64,000 nucleotides of DNA from Enoplolaimus lenunculus (GCA_030248215.1 JASANG010001767.1:123193-187192), one strand, 5' to 3'. Shown: positions 33,232-44,959, counted from the first letter of the stretch. The notes: generated by a model from the sequence alone, not told the origin. Program-made: numbers and translations.

Positions 33232-33701
33232 CTGGGGGGTAGTAAAGATATCATCCCCCTTAGAAGTTGCAACTGCGAAAAAGTTGAGGGCGTATGCCTA
33301 AAATGAAATAACCTAAATTCAGTTGACCTCTGGTCACGGCTTCTCTGTCATTTGGTTCATAACGTTTCGGTTACTGTAAGACCGCCAGTTTAGCTTTCTG
33401 GCTGAGTTATGAATTTTGATTATTGGAAAACCTGACAGACGTTCAAGCACCAACATAAGCGAGCAAAGGTCTATATATGTACCCTAAAGTACTCAACTGC
33501 AGTCCGGCAGAAAAACGTTCCGTCCCTGATCGTTACATGGTCCATTGTTTATAAACTTTTTCAATAATACGTGCAGTTTAGCTACTTTTACACAAAATGT
33601 CACAACAACGACGTCGTTAAGCTCAAACTTTAGCCCCTTTTAACGCCGGTGTAAACTTGTTCGCACCGTCAATTGGAACTGACTGAAATTGTCATTTTCA
33701 G

Positions 33702-33818
33702 GCCGCGGTCTCACAGATAAACTCGATGGCGTAGGACGCCGTCGTTCTGGGATACTCCACAGGAAACACAACATGTATCCACCATTTGGTTCGGGGACCC
33801 ACTCCTTAAACTTTGAGG
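33702..33818 (+). CDS. Internal exon of an unrecognised gene
   Basis: Acceptor GAAATTGTCATTTTCAG and donor GAGG then GTAATT. It has 39 codons in phase 1 on both sides: RGLTDKLDGVGRRRSGILHR, then KHNMYPPFGSGTHSLNFE. The frame is fully open only in this phase. It joins in phase to the terminal exon at 44960, giving SLNFEGQLTIEE. Exons further upstream are needed and were not securely found. I do not recognise the protein. Confidence 0.55.
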
Positions 33819-34040
33819 GTAATTTATCATATAATTAATATAAACAAGTCTTTTCTTGGAGCGATCGGATTAAAGAGAGCGGTTTAGAACACCTGGTATG
33901 CCAAGGAACCGTCTCTATGTTCAACTGCCCTTTATGAAGCAGGCGTATGAGTTTCCAGTAGCTTCCCTTACTGGCTAATTTATCGCAAAAGGATTCGCAA
34001 GAACATTCCCATGAATTGGTCCGGGAAGTAATTGCAACCA

Positions 34041-34379
34041 GAGTGGAACTTTACCCGTGGGTACCCATGAGTAAACGCGGGTCGGGTAAAACATTTCGGA
34101 CGCGGGTATACCCGCGGGTAAAGCTATTGTATCACGCGGGTAAAAAATTGACAGTTTTTACTCGCGCCAAACCTTTAAGAATTAAGGTGCAAAACATACG
34201 CTATTGACTAAGTTAAGTCAGTAAGCGTTGAAAAAACAAATGTTCCGTGCTTCAGTTCGTTGGGTTTGAAATTTTGTTGTTTCTGGTAAAAGCTTTCATG
34301 TGTAAAATTGCATTGGAGCTATAACGCAAAACTTCATTAAAATGCAAATCACCAACGATCTTTCAAATAACGGTTTGAC
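34041..34379 (+). repeat. CGG-1 repeat copy
   Basis: Palindromic GTATACCCGCGGGTAAAG, then AAATCACCAACGATCTTTC, as at 13883. It lies within the intron between 33702 and 44960. Confidence 0.5.
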
Positions 34380-35124
34380 TAGAGGCGCGTATAAAAGGTG
34401 GGTCGTGGGTAAGCTTAAATCAAATCAGTTTAAGCATTTCGAAAGTAGGCAGCTAACATTTGACAAACATCGCCGAATGTAAGCGTACAGATAGCAAATG
34501 ATGGATTGAACAAAAAACTTGCACGTGTGGATAAGGCTTCAGTCAAAAACATCGTATGACTTTCAAACACATGATGTATTTACCAGGCTATGAGATTTTA
34601 AAGTTTGTAAGCTCACAATTCATGTAATCGTTAATTCTTCGATAAAAAAGTTGATAGGCGAAAGCTTACAAATATTATTTTCGCTCCCCCTTGTGACGGT
34701 AAACAAATCCTGCGAAAATACAGTTTTTCGTTCTAAAATATTGTTCCTGTTACCAGAAACAACAACAACAACACCAGTGATGTTCCCAGAAATATTAAAA
34801 ATAGTAAAAAAGCTTACAAGCGAAACGAACAAGAAGCCAAACGACAATTTTACTACTGAAACATAATAAAAGTTTCGTTTTGATCCATGTTCGAAAAGGC
34901 ATGGCTTGGATGCGTCCCATTGGATCTGCGAGCAAACAACTCTAACTGCAAAAAGTTTTAGCGAAAATAACTAAACTTGGATGCATCAAAATAGCCAATG
35001 CAAAAAGTCTTACTGTTGCATTTTGACAGAACTTAGACTTTGCCTAAGTGATTGCCTAAACCTGAAGCCTTAATAACTTTTCAAGTGTGGCGACAAGTGT
35101 ACAATAGACCCCATCTGGCGTTGT
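34380..35124. other. No supported gene; one GCGAACGAAGCG-like module
   Basis: The module is near 34815 (ACAAGCGAAACGAACAAGAA). No exon pair. Confidence 0.35.
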
Positions 35125-35406
35125 CGAACCATTTTTTCGCAATTTAATATCGAGTCGTTTTTGGATTACTGTAGCGTCATGAATTACTCGAATAATATTA
35201 ATTTTAGGTTAAATTGGGCACTCATAAGCGAGTATAACGCGGATGCGAGGTAAAAACGCTAAAAAAGTCGCAAAACAATTTTTAGCCAATCAGATTGAAT
35301 CAAATATGGGCGCAGAATGGTATAATTTAAACCAATCGTAATTCGGAACTATTTTTTCGCAATTTAATATCGAGTCTTTTTTGGATTACTGTAGGGTCAT
35401 GAATTA
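35125..35406 (+). repeat. 62-bp direct repeat, two copies
   Basis: TTTTTTCGCAATTTAATATC, then GGATTACTGTAG and GTCATGAATTA, occur at 35125-35186 and again at 35343-35406. Confidence 0.8.
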
Positions 35407-35499
35407 ACCATTTTTTTAATTGAATGGACTCACCCACGCGGTTTAATCTTCCGCTCCATAGATTCCGGGAGGTATGTCCAGCGGGGTGCGGGTTCACCC

Positions 35500-35628
35500 C
35501 AGTGCCGGAGCAGACCGGGGGGGTTCTTCTGAAACTTCGACGGCTTTTGTTTCAACCGGTTAGGGTGAGGGCACTTTAAGGGATGAGGGCCCCCAACTAG
35601 AAGAATGGGGGTGGCTGGTCCGGCTCTG
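35500..35628. mobile_element. Tiny hAT-D-like element with exact 8-bp duplication
   Basis: GTTCACCC occurs at 35492-35499 and 35629-35636. Ends are CAGTGCCGGAGCAGACCGGG and, inverted, CAGAGCCGGACCAGCCACCC. It is 129 bp, and no GAACGAAGCG module remains. Confidence 0.8.
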
Positions 35629-35831
35629 GTTCACCCACTGGGTTTTCTAAACAATTTTTGTACATGCAGCTATACAGAATAGATAAATAAAAATGACAAA
35701 TATGCCGATGCAACAGCTTATTTTAAAATTTCCTATACTCGATCCCACTTGCACACTCCAAAACAACGTTTTTACGGCACCCATAACCATTGATGACCCT
35801 TGGTTTGGCTCAATGATTTTGTCCAAAATTT

Positions 35832-36022
35832 GGCCAATGTTACTTTAAGGGGCGTAACAGTAGATTAAGCGTATTCCCAAGTCTAAGCCTAAGCGTTGCA
35901 AAAATGAGTTCCTGAGCCTGAGCCTAAGCCGAAAGCCTAAGCAAAAAATGTAATCTAGAATTTAAACCTACTCTTTTATGGACCCATCAGAAACCTGGAC
36001 GCCCCTTAAAGTAACATGGGGC
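35832..36022 (-). mobile_element. hAT-B MITE
   Basis: GGCCAATGTTACTTTAAGGG start, GCGTTGCAAAAATGAG unit, CTTAAAGTAACATGGGGCC end. Confidence 0.7.
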
Positions 36023-36349
36023 CAAAAACGACACTGCATATCGACTATAAACCCAATAAAATTGTCTGCCATCTTTAAATGTCGATAGGTCAGGTCTCTC
36101 CTAAATATTTCCCTATGTATACCCAATGGTAAACACTGCTATTGGCTCACGAACGAGTTACCATAACCAAGGTAAAAATACTAAAAATGGTCACAATTTG
36201 ATAAAAAATCGCTACAAAATAGTCCAATTTTAGCCAATGAACTCGAAGCTTTTTTGTAATTATTATTCTAAACACCCGTAGTTTTATGATTTATCACGGG
36301 AAAATATGGCAGTAATTAAATGCAAAACTGCATACTGCATTTAGTATTT

Positions 36350-36460
36350 ACGTTATACATATAGTATATATACTATATATAGTATATATAGTATATATAG
36401 TATATATACTATATATAGTATATAGCATATATATAGTATATAGTATAAATAGTATATATA
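36350..36460. repeat. TATATAGTA microsatellite-like tract
   Basis: About 110 bp built from TATATAG and TATATAC steps. Strongly palindromic and AT-rich. Confidence 0.85.
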
Positions 36461-36462
36461 TC

Positions 36463-36790
36463 AGGGTTCCAACAGGAATCAAATTTTGCCGGAATAGAAA
36501 CAGAAACAGAAATGCAATCTTTTGCAGGAACAGTAACGGAAATTTGAAACAATTTATATCACCAAAAATTGCATTTTTCAAACTTGCCAAAACATGGCTC
36601 AAGCGAATTTTCAGCTATTTGATTACTAAGTTTTGCGACACCTCATCAGCAACGGTTTATATATTATATATTGATAGCAATAACATTAGTTTCGGAATAA
36701 AATTTTTTAAAGACCAAGTTTCCAATATACAAATGATTATGAATAATTTGTCACAAAACCGTAAAAATTCCGGTTCCTACATAGAAGGGT
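36463..36790 (+). mobile_element. hAT-E-like element
   Basis: CAGGGTTCCAACAGGAATC start and a TTGTCACAAAACCGTAAAAA block shared with 49000-49167. The right end is not sharply defined. Confidence 0.5.
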
Positions 36791-36904
36791 CAGATACGTT
36801 GACCACAAAGCCTTTAGTTTCGGGGTTGCGATGATCACATCAAGTTACGTATGCACATGTGTTTGTAAATTAATAGCTATAGATTATAAGCTAACACTTC
36901 TCAA

Positions 36905-37040
36905 CACCATTTAAGTAGCTTAAGCTTTGAGACTACTTTTTCGCTTATGCTGAGGCTTAAGCTTAAGCGTATCCTTGCGTTTAGGTTTAGAAATATGCGT
37001 TTAAGTAGTAATGTTACGACACTGTTCTACACAGTGCCCC
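36905..37040 (+). mobile_element. hAT-A MITE, worn
   Basis: TTAAGCTTTGAGACTAC, hexamers, then ACACTGTTCTACACAGTGCCC. Confidence 0.5.
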
Positions 37041-37366
37041 CGTTTAGGGTAATAAACCAGTGATAATTTATTTTTAGTTACAATTTTAATATTCGAATGG
37101 TAAGGTATGTTTGCAATTTTAAGCTGTGGTTGTTTGCGCTATTTTAAAAATATTTTTAAGTGTAATTTAACTGCAACAATAAACCAAGCGTGGATGATCG
37201 CTCTTTGACGGCGGATTGCGAAATCTCGTAAAGTATGGAACGATAGGACCCCGCGAACGAAGCGTGCCACAAGCCCAAAGCCATTTCTAAACTTTAATAC
37301 AAAAGTTGGGTTTTAATTCCTTTAGATCGGTCAATGACTAACTTTTGTCAGGAAACAATGTGCCTA

Positions 37367-37559
37367 CGCGATAAAAAATGGTGAGGCAAATTGACTCTCT
37401 CCGAAATAGGCTTTTCCTGACAACTGAAACTGAGTCAAAATTCGTTGAGTCAAATTTGACTCAGTTTGACTCTGGCGGAGTTTAATTTTGACTCAGTTTG
37501 TGTAGTTAGGAAAAGCCTATTTCGGAGAGAGTCAATTTAACGCACTATTTTTTGCAGTG
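37367..37559. mobile_element. TA-1 foldback MITE
   Basis: CGCGATAAAAAATGGTGAGG start and CTATTTTTTGCAGTG end. The loop region has an extra partial repeat of GAGTCAAA. Confidence 0.7.
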
Positions 37560-37764
37560 TGCAAAACGTTGCATTCATGCGAGTAAAGGCTAACGATTCT
37601 GTTATTCACGCTTATATATTTGGCTTTTTCGTTGGTTTCGCTCGCCAACAGCGGTGGTACTTACTAAATAAAGCCTATAAATTAATACTAAATTACGGTT
37701 TTTATAAACGCTAATCAGTTTAGGAGAACAAAATCTCACTAATGTTTAAGTTGCGCTAATAACA

Positions 37765-38078
37765 CCAAGCGTGCATAATGACTCTTTTTACAAGAGTGTG
37801 CAACTGGGTGCATTCTGTGTAGAAAAGAATGTACCCGACATGCGTTGCGTTTTTGCCTTACTCCCATTTATTTAGAAGGGGGTACAACCGGCGTGAACCA
37901 TGACACTTTATGTATGCGGCGTCAAACATGGTTCCCTTATAGTTTAATTTAGGGGTATTGATGTGATAGCGACCCCCTTTTAAACAAGAGGGGGTCGGCC
38001 AAAAACGCATCGCCCGTTGGTACATTTTGTACTATGCGGGACCCAAGTGTTGCACACTATTATCGTAATCCACTGTTG
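37765..38078. mobile_element. FB-1 foldback element, first of tandem pair
   Basis: CCAAGCGTGCATAATGACTC start and GTAATCCACTGTTG end; full core present. Confidence 0.7.
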
Positions 38079-38084
38079 ATGACA

Positions 38085-38388
38085 CCAAAAGTGGATAATG
38101 ATAACAGTGCGCAACTGGATGCATTCTGTGTATAAAAATGTAACCAGCGCTCGTTACGTTTTTGACCAAACGCCCTTATTTAGAAGGGTACGTTGGACCA
38201 ATATTATTAATTTAATCTTAAGTTGCTTGGATAATATTTTTCAAGCCTATGCCTATGGCGTAGTTCAAGACAACCTCCTATTCAGGGGGATCAGTCGGGC
38301 AAAAATATAACACGCGCTGGTACATTTTGTATCGTGCGGATCTCCAATAGTTGCACACTCTTGTCTAACAGTGATCATCCACTTTTGA
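38085..38388. mobile_element. FB-1 foldback element, second of tandem pair
   Basis: CCAAAAGTGGATAATGATAA start and CATCCACTTTTG end. It is more diverged than its neighbour six bases away. Confidence 0.6.
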
Positions 38389-39129
38389 TAATACAGAGAG
38401 TCGTTTTTGGAACAAACATTTTCAAAAATTTGAAAAATTTCAAAAATTCATTTTCGTAAAATTCCAAAAACGTTTTAGTTTGTCCGTGGTATGCTTATCA
38501 AACTGCAGTCACTTGAAACATTTTGCTGCAATTTTTCCTGTATATGCAAAGTTATACCTTGGAGCGGGCCTTACACAAGATCAGTAGGACCGTCCCATCC
38601 ATCTGAGTCCATTATTTTAAGGACTCAGCCTTCTTGAATCATCGTTAAGAATTTTTGAATGTTAAGAATTTTTCGATTTTATCTTAAAAATTAATATTTT
38701 ACGAGTGTTTTTCGGTGTTGGCCCTGTCTATTCAGATTTTCAACTATGCTACTAAAAATATTATAATTTCTCATGAAGTATACAGCAACCAAACGTATCA
38801 CAACTTTTACTGGAAGAGGGTTAATTGCTAATATAACTGCAATTTGCAATTATAATTGCTTATTAATACTGCAGTAATATTCAGTGTAATGCAGTGTGTT
38901 TATATATAGAAAATGTGAAATTTCGTGAGAAAATATTAACAAAAATGCATGCATTTACGACGCTAGTTTAAGGAGTGTAACTTATAAGTACTTAAGACTT
39001 CAGAGCCTTTTATATCCTCAAAATCTTGACAGGGCTTGAGAACCCGCCAACGTTTAGAATAGCTTCCAAAGATGAATCCTATCCCGTTTCGACCCGGAGT
39101 GCACTAGAATTAAGACTGATTAAAAATGC
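38389..39129. other. No supported gene
   Basis: AT-rich, with short AAATTTC-type runs near 38420-38460. Confidence 0.4.
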
Positions 39130-39488
39130 GGCCAGTGTTACTTTTAGAGGCGTAACTGTAGATTAAGCGTATTCCTAAGCCCAAGTCTAAGCGTTGCAAA
39201 AATGTGTTCCTAAGCCCAAGTCTAAGCGTTGCAAAAATGTGTTCCTAAGCCTAAGTCTAAGCGTTGCAAAAATGTGTTCCTAAGCCTAAGTCTAAGCGTT
39301 GCAAAAATGTGTTTCTAAGCCTGAGTCTAAGCGTTGCAAAAATATGTTCCTAAGCCTAAGTCTGAGAGTTGCAAAAATGTGTTCCTAAGTCTAAACCTAA
39401 GGCTACGAAAAAAATGTAATCTAGAATCTAAACCCACTCTTTTATAGACCCGCCAGAAACCTGGACACCCGTTAAAGTAACATGGGCT
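39130..39488 (-). mobile_element. hAT-B MITE with 37-bp internal expansion
   Basis: Flanks AAAAATGC and GAAAATGC match at seven of eight positions. About six units of GCGTTGCAAAAATGTGTTCC plus TAAGCCTAAGTCTAA occur at 39180-39390, then CGTTAAAGTAACATGGGC. Confidence 0.8.
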
Positions 39489-39504
39489 GAAAATGCAATA
39501 AATA

Positions 39505-39690
39505 CGCAATGCGCAGCGTTTAACAATACACATATTTGTCGAACGAAATGTTCACAAGACCGAAGCATTTGTTGAGTTCGAACATCAACCTCTTATAGCT
39601 GAATGGTGATGGTAAACGCCTCCTACCAGAGAGACCTGTGTTCTAGCTTGAATTCTAGGTGTTAGCTAAAGCGAGGCTGCATGAAATTTC
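39505..39690 (+). mobile_element. Degraded TTAA-1 copy with tRNA-like core
   Basis: GCGTTTAACAATACACAT matches the TTAA-1 interior. The tRNA-like core TTATAGCTGAATGGTGATGG is at 39592. The box B region is worn, and no CCC/GGG ends remain. Confidence 0.45.
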
Positions 39691-40706
39691 TGAGTCTGAG
39701 CATAAATCTAATCGTTGTACAAAGCCTTAAGTCTCCAGCCAACCCTGAAGGCTAAGAACTTGGTTTGGCGTGTAAACCTGTTCTGTAACCATTGGGTCGT
39801 TTAGGTTCGTATTTTATAAGGTTAACGGGTTAAGGTATTTTATAGGTCTATGGGTGATGGCAGAGGCGGGTCCGATAATTTCTGAACTGGGACACGGCTG
39901 GCAACTGTTGTGAAACGCAAAAATTGTAACGTAGGCATTTTATCACAAAAAAATTTACGAATGGAAAAAATTGTAATATCGTTTTATCACCAAAAATTTC
40001 TGACGGTGAAAAATGTATTTTTTTACAAAATCTTTTCTGACAGAGAAAATTGTAAGGTGTAGGGACCTTACCATTTTAACTCAAAAATAATTCTAACAGG
40101 AGTCGTGCTCCCATTCCCACCCTTCCTCTGCATCCGCTAATGTGTGTGTGGGCATTATTAACTGCTTTCATATAAATCCGTAACTACATTCACTTGTTCA
40201 ACCACTTTTAACTTAAATTTGTGTAATTTTTCGATTTTAGAACTGAACAGTGACTGTTTCTAGCAACAGAAGCTAAAATCGTTATCCGGTTTACTCTGTG
40301 ATATGGCACCGAAAATTATATTAACGTGCAGCGAAACCAGCTTTTTATTTCGGGAAGTGATAATTAATTTTGCCTAAACCTATTTTTTTGGAAAGCTAAT
40401 GTAGCAATCAAGAAAACTGTTTTGAGCTTTACAGAATTTTCTACAGCCTGTAACCCTGGTTTTCCAATACTGTTCAAATATTTTCGTGGGAATATTATCT
40501 CCTGTCCTCCTGGTATAAAAACTCCGCTGATATTAAACTTATATAACTTTACGAATAGCAATCCAAGGCTTGGTACGCTATAGAAATAGTTTTAACTCAA
40601 GCCAGAATATGCTTAACCTGATTTTAGTTTGTTAAAATTGTATCCAATCAATAATTTTAAACCAAACAAAAAGTACTAATTGAACCCAAATAAAAGTTGA
40701 TACTTT
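39691..40706. other. No supported gene; relic of the hAT-C array
   Basis: Near 39863-40140 a piece resembling inverted hAT-C (GCAGAGGCGGG, GTGTAGGGACCTTACCATTT) remains with about three array-like units. The rest is unrecognised. Confidence 0.4.
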
Positions 40707-40907
40707 GACCAATGAATAGAACAGGGCCGGATCGTTTTCCGGCGGGGCTGTAATAGAGTCAGTTGAGTCAGTTTAAGCTCTGGACCTAATTTTTTGCTTA
40801 GACTTAGGCTTAGGAATACGCTCATCCTTACGCTTAGGCTTAAGCTTAGGCTTTAGGCTTAGGAATATGCTTATACTACTTTTACGACCCTGTTCTATAC
40901 ATGGTCC
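40707..40907 (+). mobile_element. hAT-A MITE
   Basis: Flanks GATACTTT and GGTACTTT match at seven of eight positions. It has the variant end CCTGTTCTATACATGGTCC. Confidence 0.8.
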
Positions 40908-41598
40908 GGTACTTTTATGCTGAAAAAATGGTTCCAATCGACGTAAAATGGCGAACAGCAAATATACCAGGGCTCAAACCATCAAAACATCAAAAACCTA
41001 AACACCGACACAAAATTTTTGGATGTTTGAAATTTGCCAAGCTTACATTTTGTTAACATTCGCTGGCAACAGAGTATTTTTCTCTGGTTCCAAAATTAAT
41101 ACAGAAATAATTGACCATTGATACGGTAATTAAACCCCAAACGTTATTATACTTTGGGTATTTTCTTCTCAATTTTACAAGTCTGGTTGCTCGCCAGGCA
41201 CATAGGTTACATTGATAGGGGGGGTTGAACATTTACCAGGACAAAGGTTTTTTTATGACTTAAGGTTGAAATTTTTCCAGAGGGGGCAAGATTTTTAAAG
41301 GACGTCTGAGCCACCTGGCCCCACTTTGGCTTAGATCCGATTATCGCTGTACGTTTTGCGGCACCGAACTTTGTCCGGGACCCATTCGTAGCCCAAGAGT
41401 GGCCAGGGGGGGTTCAGTCTTCTAGAAAACTTGGATCTATTAAAGCCCCCCTATAACATATCCATTACGGTTCTTTCCTCCTATGGGTATCAATTATAGT
41501 TCCCGTTTGGTGATTTCAAGTTGTTAAAACGCCAACGTGTGCAACGGACCAAGATGAAATTTGTTGTGGGAATGGAATGGGTGTGGCCATATCTGCGA
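40908..41598. other. No supported gene; GCC-1 fragments
   Basis: Degraded GCC-1 pieces near 41191-41310 and 41381-41450. No exon pair. Confidence 0.4.
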
Positions 41599-41742
41599 GG
41601 CCCGCAGACAAGGTGTGGCCAGTGGGGATCAGCCCCGCTAGAACAATTTGGCCCCCTCAGAAAAGTTTCAACTTTAGGTCATATCCTTTGTTCCTCAAAA
41701 ATTTTCAGCCCCCCCTAGCAAGGTGCACTGGCTACAAGCCTG
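41599..41742 (+). repeat. GCC-1 element
   Basis: GGCCCGCAGACAAGGTGTGG start and CAAGGTGCACTGGCTACAAG end. Confidence 0.6.
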
Positions 41743-41981
41743 CTTATCTGACCCCCGCTAACATGATTTGCTTCAAGAACGGAACTGATGTTGGTTGATA
41801 TGGGTGACACTGGGTCTCAGTGGGACCGCTGGGCGAAACACTAACAAAATTTTCGGAAGATTATTTGTACCAGGCATATTTGCCATGCTCGCTTTTAAGA
41901 AAATTCAGCAGTGATGTCAGTTTTGATAATAGTTTCTCAGTTCTGACTTCTGAAAACGCTCCAACTTTCCGTCATTACATA

Positions 41982-42201
41982 CACTGTAAAAAATGGTGAG
42001 TCAAATTGACTGTCTTGGAGATAGGCTTTTCCTGACAACACAAATTGAGTCAAATTCGACTCCGCCAGAGTCAAATGCGACTCATTGAGCGATTCAGAGA
42101 ATCGAATTTGACTCTGGCGAAGTCGAATTTTGACTCAGTTTGTGTAGTCAGGAAAAGCCTATTTCCAAGAGAGTCAATTTGACTCACCATTTTTTGCAGT
42201 G
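41982..42201. mobile_element. TA-1 foldback MITE, best preserved
   Basis: TA on both sides; CACTGTAAAAAATGGTGAGT start and CCATTTTTTGCAGTG end. The halves are inverted copies over about 75 bp, and a central CATTGAGCGATTCAGAG loop lies between them. Confidence 0.85.
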
Positions 42202-42310
42202 TATGTTCTGTCAGGGTTAATACATTTTCGCCGACAGCCCCTTAACAGATAGTTTACCATAGAAGCCTTTACAACGAATAAACTAATGATATTGTGCGCA
42301 GTCAGTACAA

Positions 42311-42620
42311 CCAAGAGTGGATAATGACAAGAGTGGCCACACTTGGGGTCCCCGCATGGTACAAAATGAACGGCCGAGCGTTGCGTTTTTGGCCGGCCCC
42401 TCTTGTTTAGAGTGAGGATTGCTATCACATGAATACCCCTAAATTAGACCATAAAGAGAGCATGTTTGATGCCGCATATATAAAGTGTCATGGTTCGCGC
42501 CGGTTGTAGCCCCTCTAATTATGGGGGGCTGGGCCAAAACGTAACGGGTGCCGGGTACATTGTTTTCTACACAGAATGTGCCCAGTTGCACACTTATCAA
42601 TTAACGTTATCCCCCTTATG
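42311..42620 (-). mobile_element. FB-1 foldback element, inverted
   Basis: CCAAGAGTGGATAATGACAA start. The core runs in reverse (AAGAGAGCATGTTTGATGCC). The right end is worn. Confidence 0.65.
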
Positions 42621-42654
42621 GCAACTGAACGGTGTTACAAACATTAATTGACGG

Positions 42655-42775
42655 GAAAAGTTTTTGCTTCTTCCAGAAAACTTTCGAACTCACTTGTAAG
42701 CCTTCAAAAACCCTTGTATGCATTACGTAATCATTGTTACTTCGCCCAAAATAGATGACCTGGCTACAGGCGTGT
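42655..42775 (+). repeat. GCC-1 fragment
   Basis: AACTCACTTGTAAGCCTTCA and GACCTGGCTACAGGCGTG, right part only. Confidence 0.5.
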
Positions 42776-42785
42776 TAAACTGCGT

Positions 42786-42905
42786 ACTGTAGTGACCCGA
42801 ATAAGATAGGACAATACGGGGTCCCCATTTTGCGTGCCAATCAATAGAAGTCTGTATCCCTAATAAGAGTACTTAAGCGGATAGAATCCCTAAACCCATG
42901 ATTGG
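42786..42905 (+). repeat. CTG-1 repeat copy
   Basis: CTGTAGTGACCCGAATAAGA start, GGTCCCCATTTTGCGTGCC, AAGAGTACTTAAGCGGATAG. Confidence 0.65.
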
Positions 42906-43650
42906 AGTCCATAAATAACCAGAGACAAAAACACCCAGCACGAAAAAGAAAAGAGAAAGCACAAAAAAGCAGCGACGCGCCAAAACCAACGGAAGACAGC
43001 GAAGAGGGGGAGGGCGAAACCCCCAACCCCCAAAAGACCCCCCCCCCCCCCCCCCCCGTGAATACGGAAACGTAACCAGGGGTGAAAGGTTTAGGGTGTG
43101 GACCGACACTGTCAACGAACCATAGAAACGTTTTGCGACTGTTACAAAAACATTTAGTGAACTTTATTCATTAGAAAACTTTAATTATAAAATTATGTAA
43201 ATTTTCGCTCGCTTCTTTCGCGAATTGTGCAAAACTCAACTGTTACTGTAACTCGTGGTTGCACATAGCATTGACTTTGTTCAGTTGTAAATCCTACACG
43301 TTCGGGTAAAGACACCACGATTTAAGCGGCGTCAGCTTGAGCCCTGGCACGTTGAGAAGCAAACAAAAAATATCAAAATGCCGTATGTCGCACGTGGCGA
43401 GCCAGTGAACAAAACTACAGCGGCCGAGGCGGCGTTTTATTAAAGGTAAATAATTGGTTTGTGGATGTGTTTAGAGCTGTCCAAATTGCCAATTTTACGA
43501 TATTTTAATTGTTTTACAACACCAAGCGAAGATTTTGATAATAATCTGTGTTATATGTACATGTATAATATATTAATGCACACACACGCCGATGCATTAA
43601 TATATGCACCATGTATTCAACACAATTTAGGGACGTTTTTCACACTGCGT
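42906..43650. other. No supported gene; poly-C tract and possible 5' exon
   Basis: A run of about 20 C ends at 43057. At 43378 an ATG opens MPYVARGEPVNKTTAAEAAFY, then a stop next to a GTAAAT donor. This may be a leader exon or chance. Confidence 0.3.
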
Positions 43651-44828
43651 GGCCAATGTAAAGAACAGGGGGCGGAACAGTATTATCATATTCCTAAGCC
43701 TAAGCGTAAGAATGAGTTTATTCCTAAGCCTAAACCTAAGCATAAGAATGAGTTTATTTCTAAGCCAGAGCCTAGCCTAAGCCTAAAATTAAGCGTAAGA
43801 ATGAGCATATTCCTAAGCCTATGCCTAAAATTAAGCGTAAGAATGAGCATATTCCTAAGCCTATGCCTAAAATTAACCGTAAGAATGAGCATATTCCTAA
43901 GCCTAAAATTAAGCGTAAGAATGAGCATATTCCTAAGCCTAAAATTAAGCGTAAGAATGAGCTTATTTCTAAGCCTAAGCCTAAAATTAAGCGTAAGAAT
44001 GAGCATATTCCTAAGCCTAAAATTAAGCGTAAGAATGAACATATTCCTAAGCCTATGCCTAAAATTAAGCGTAAGAATGAGCATATTCCTAAGCCTATGC
44101 CTAAAATTAACCGTAAGAATGAGCATATTCCTAAGCCTATGCCTAAAATTAAGCGTAAGAATGAGCGTATTCCTAAGCCTATGCCTAAAATTAAGCGTAA
44201 GAATGAGCATATTTCTAAGCCTAAGCCTAAAATTAAGCGTAAGAATGAGCATATTTCTAAGCCTAAGCCTAAAATTAAGCGTAAGAATGAGCATATTTCT
44301 AAGCCTAAGCCTAAAATTAAGCGTAAGAATGAGCATATTTCTAAGCCTAAGCGTAAAATTAAGCGTAAGAATGAGCATATTTCTAAGCCTAAAATTAAGC
44401 GTAAGAATGAGCATATTTCTAAGCCTAAGCCTAAAATTAAGCGTAAGAATGAGCATATTTCTAAGCCTAAGCCTAAAATTAAGCGTAAGAATGAGCATAT
44501 TTCTAAGCCTAAGCCTAAAATTAAGCGTAAGAATGAGCATATTCCTAAAGCCTAAGCCTAAAATTAAGCGTAAGAATGAGCATATTCCTAGTCTAAGCCT
44601 AAGAATGAGCATATTTGTAAGCCTAAGAATGAGCATATTCCTAAGCCTAAGCCTAATATTAAGCGTAAGAATGAGCATATTCCTAAGCCTAAGCCTAAAA
44701 TTAAGCGTAAGAATGAGCTCATTCCTAAACCTAAGCGTAATCCAAGCGAAAAATTAGTCTAAAGCTTTAAGCTTTACTCTATTGTAGTCCCACAGATAAA
44801 CGTTCCGCCATTGATCTTTACATGGGCC
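43651..44828 (-). mobile_element. Giant hAT-A copy with amplified 36/42/48-bp array
   Basis: GGCCAATGTAAAGAACAGG start and GATCTTTACATGGGCC end bracket about 24 units of AAAATTAAGCGTAAGAATGA plus GCATATTCCTAAGCCTAAGC. Ordinary copies are about 190 bp; this one is 1178 bp. Unit lengths step by six, so frames stay open for hundreds of codons on both strands. These are not genes. Confidence 0.85.
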
Positions 44829-44959
44829 ACAACGTTTAATACGAATGTTGGCCGAGTAAACTTTCCAGTAAAGTAAGTGAATCTTTACTTTCAATTCCTG
44901 TGGAATAATCTTGTAGTTCGGTTCATTTAAATCCCATTTTATCTTTTTTATATTTTCAG

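Noticed and set aside
43378-43446. First exon starting MPYVARGEPVNKTTAAEAAFY
   Set aside because: A stop codon precedes the donor, and the exon at 44960 pairs in phase with 33702 instead. Kept only as a possible leader.
43459-44757. Open frames of 432, 330 and 244 codons on both strands
   Set aside because: They lie entirely in the amplified hAT-A array. Unit lengths are multiples of six, so stops are excluded by repetition, and the products are monotonous Lys/Ser/Leu or Leu/Arg repeats.
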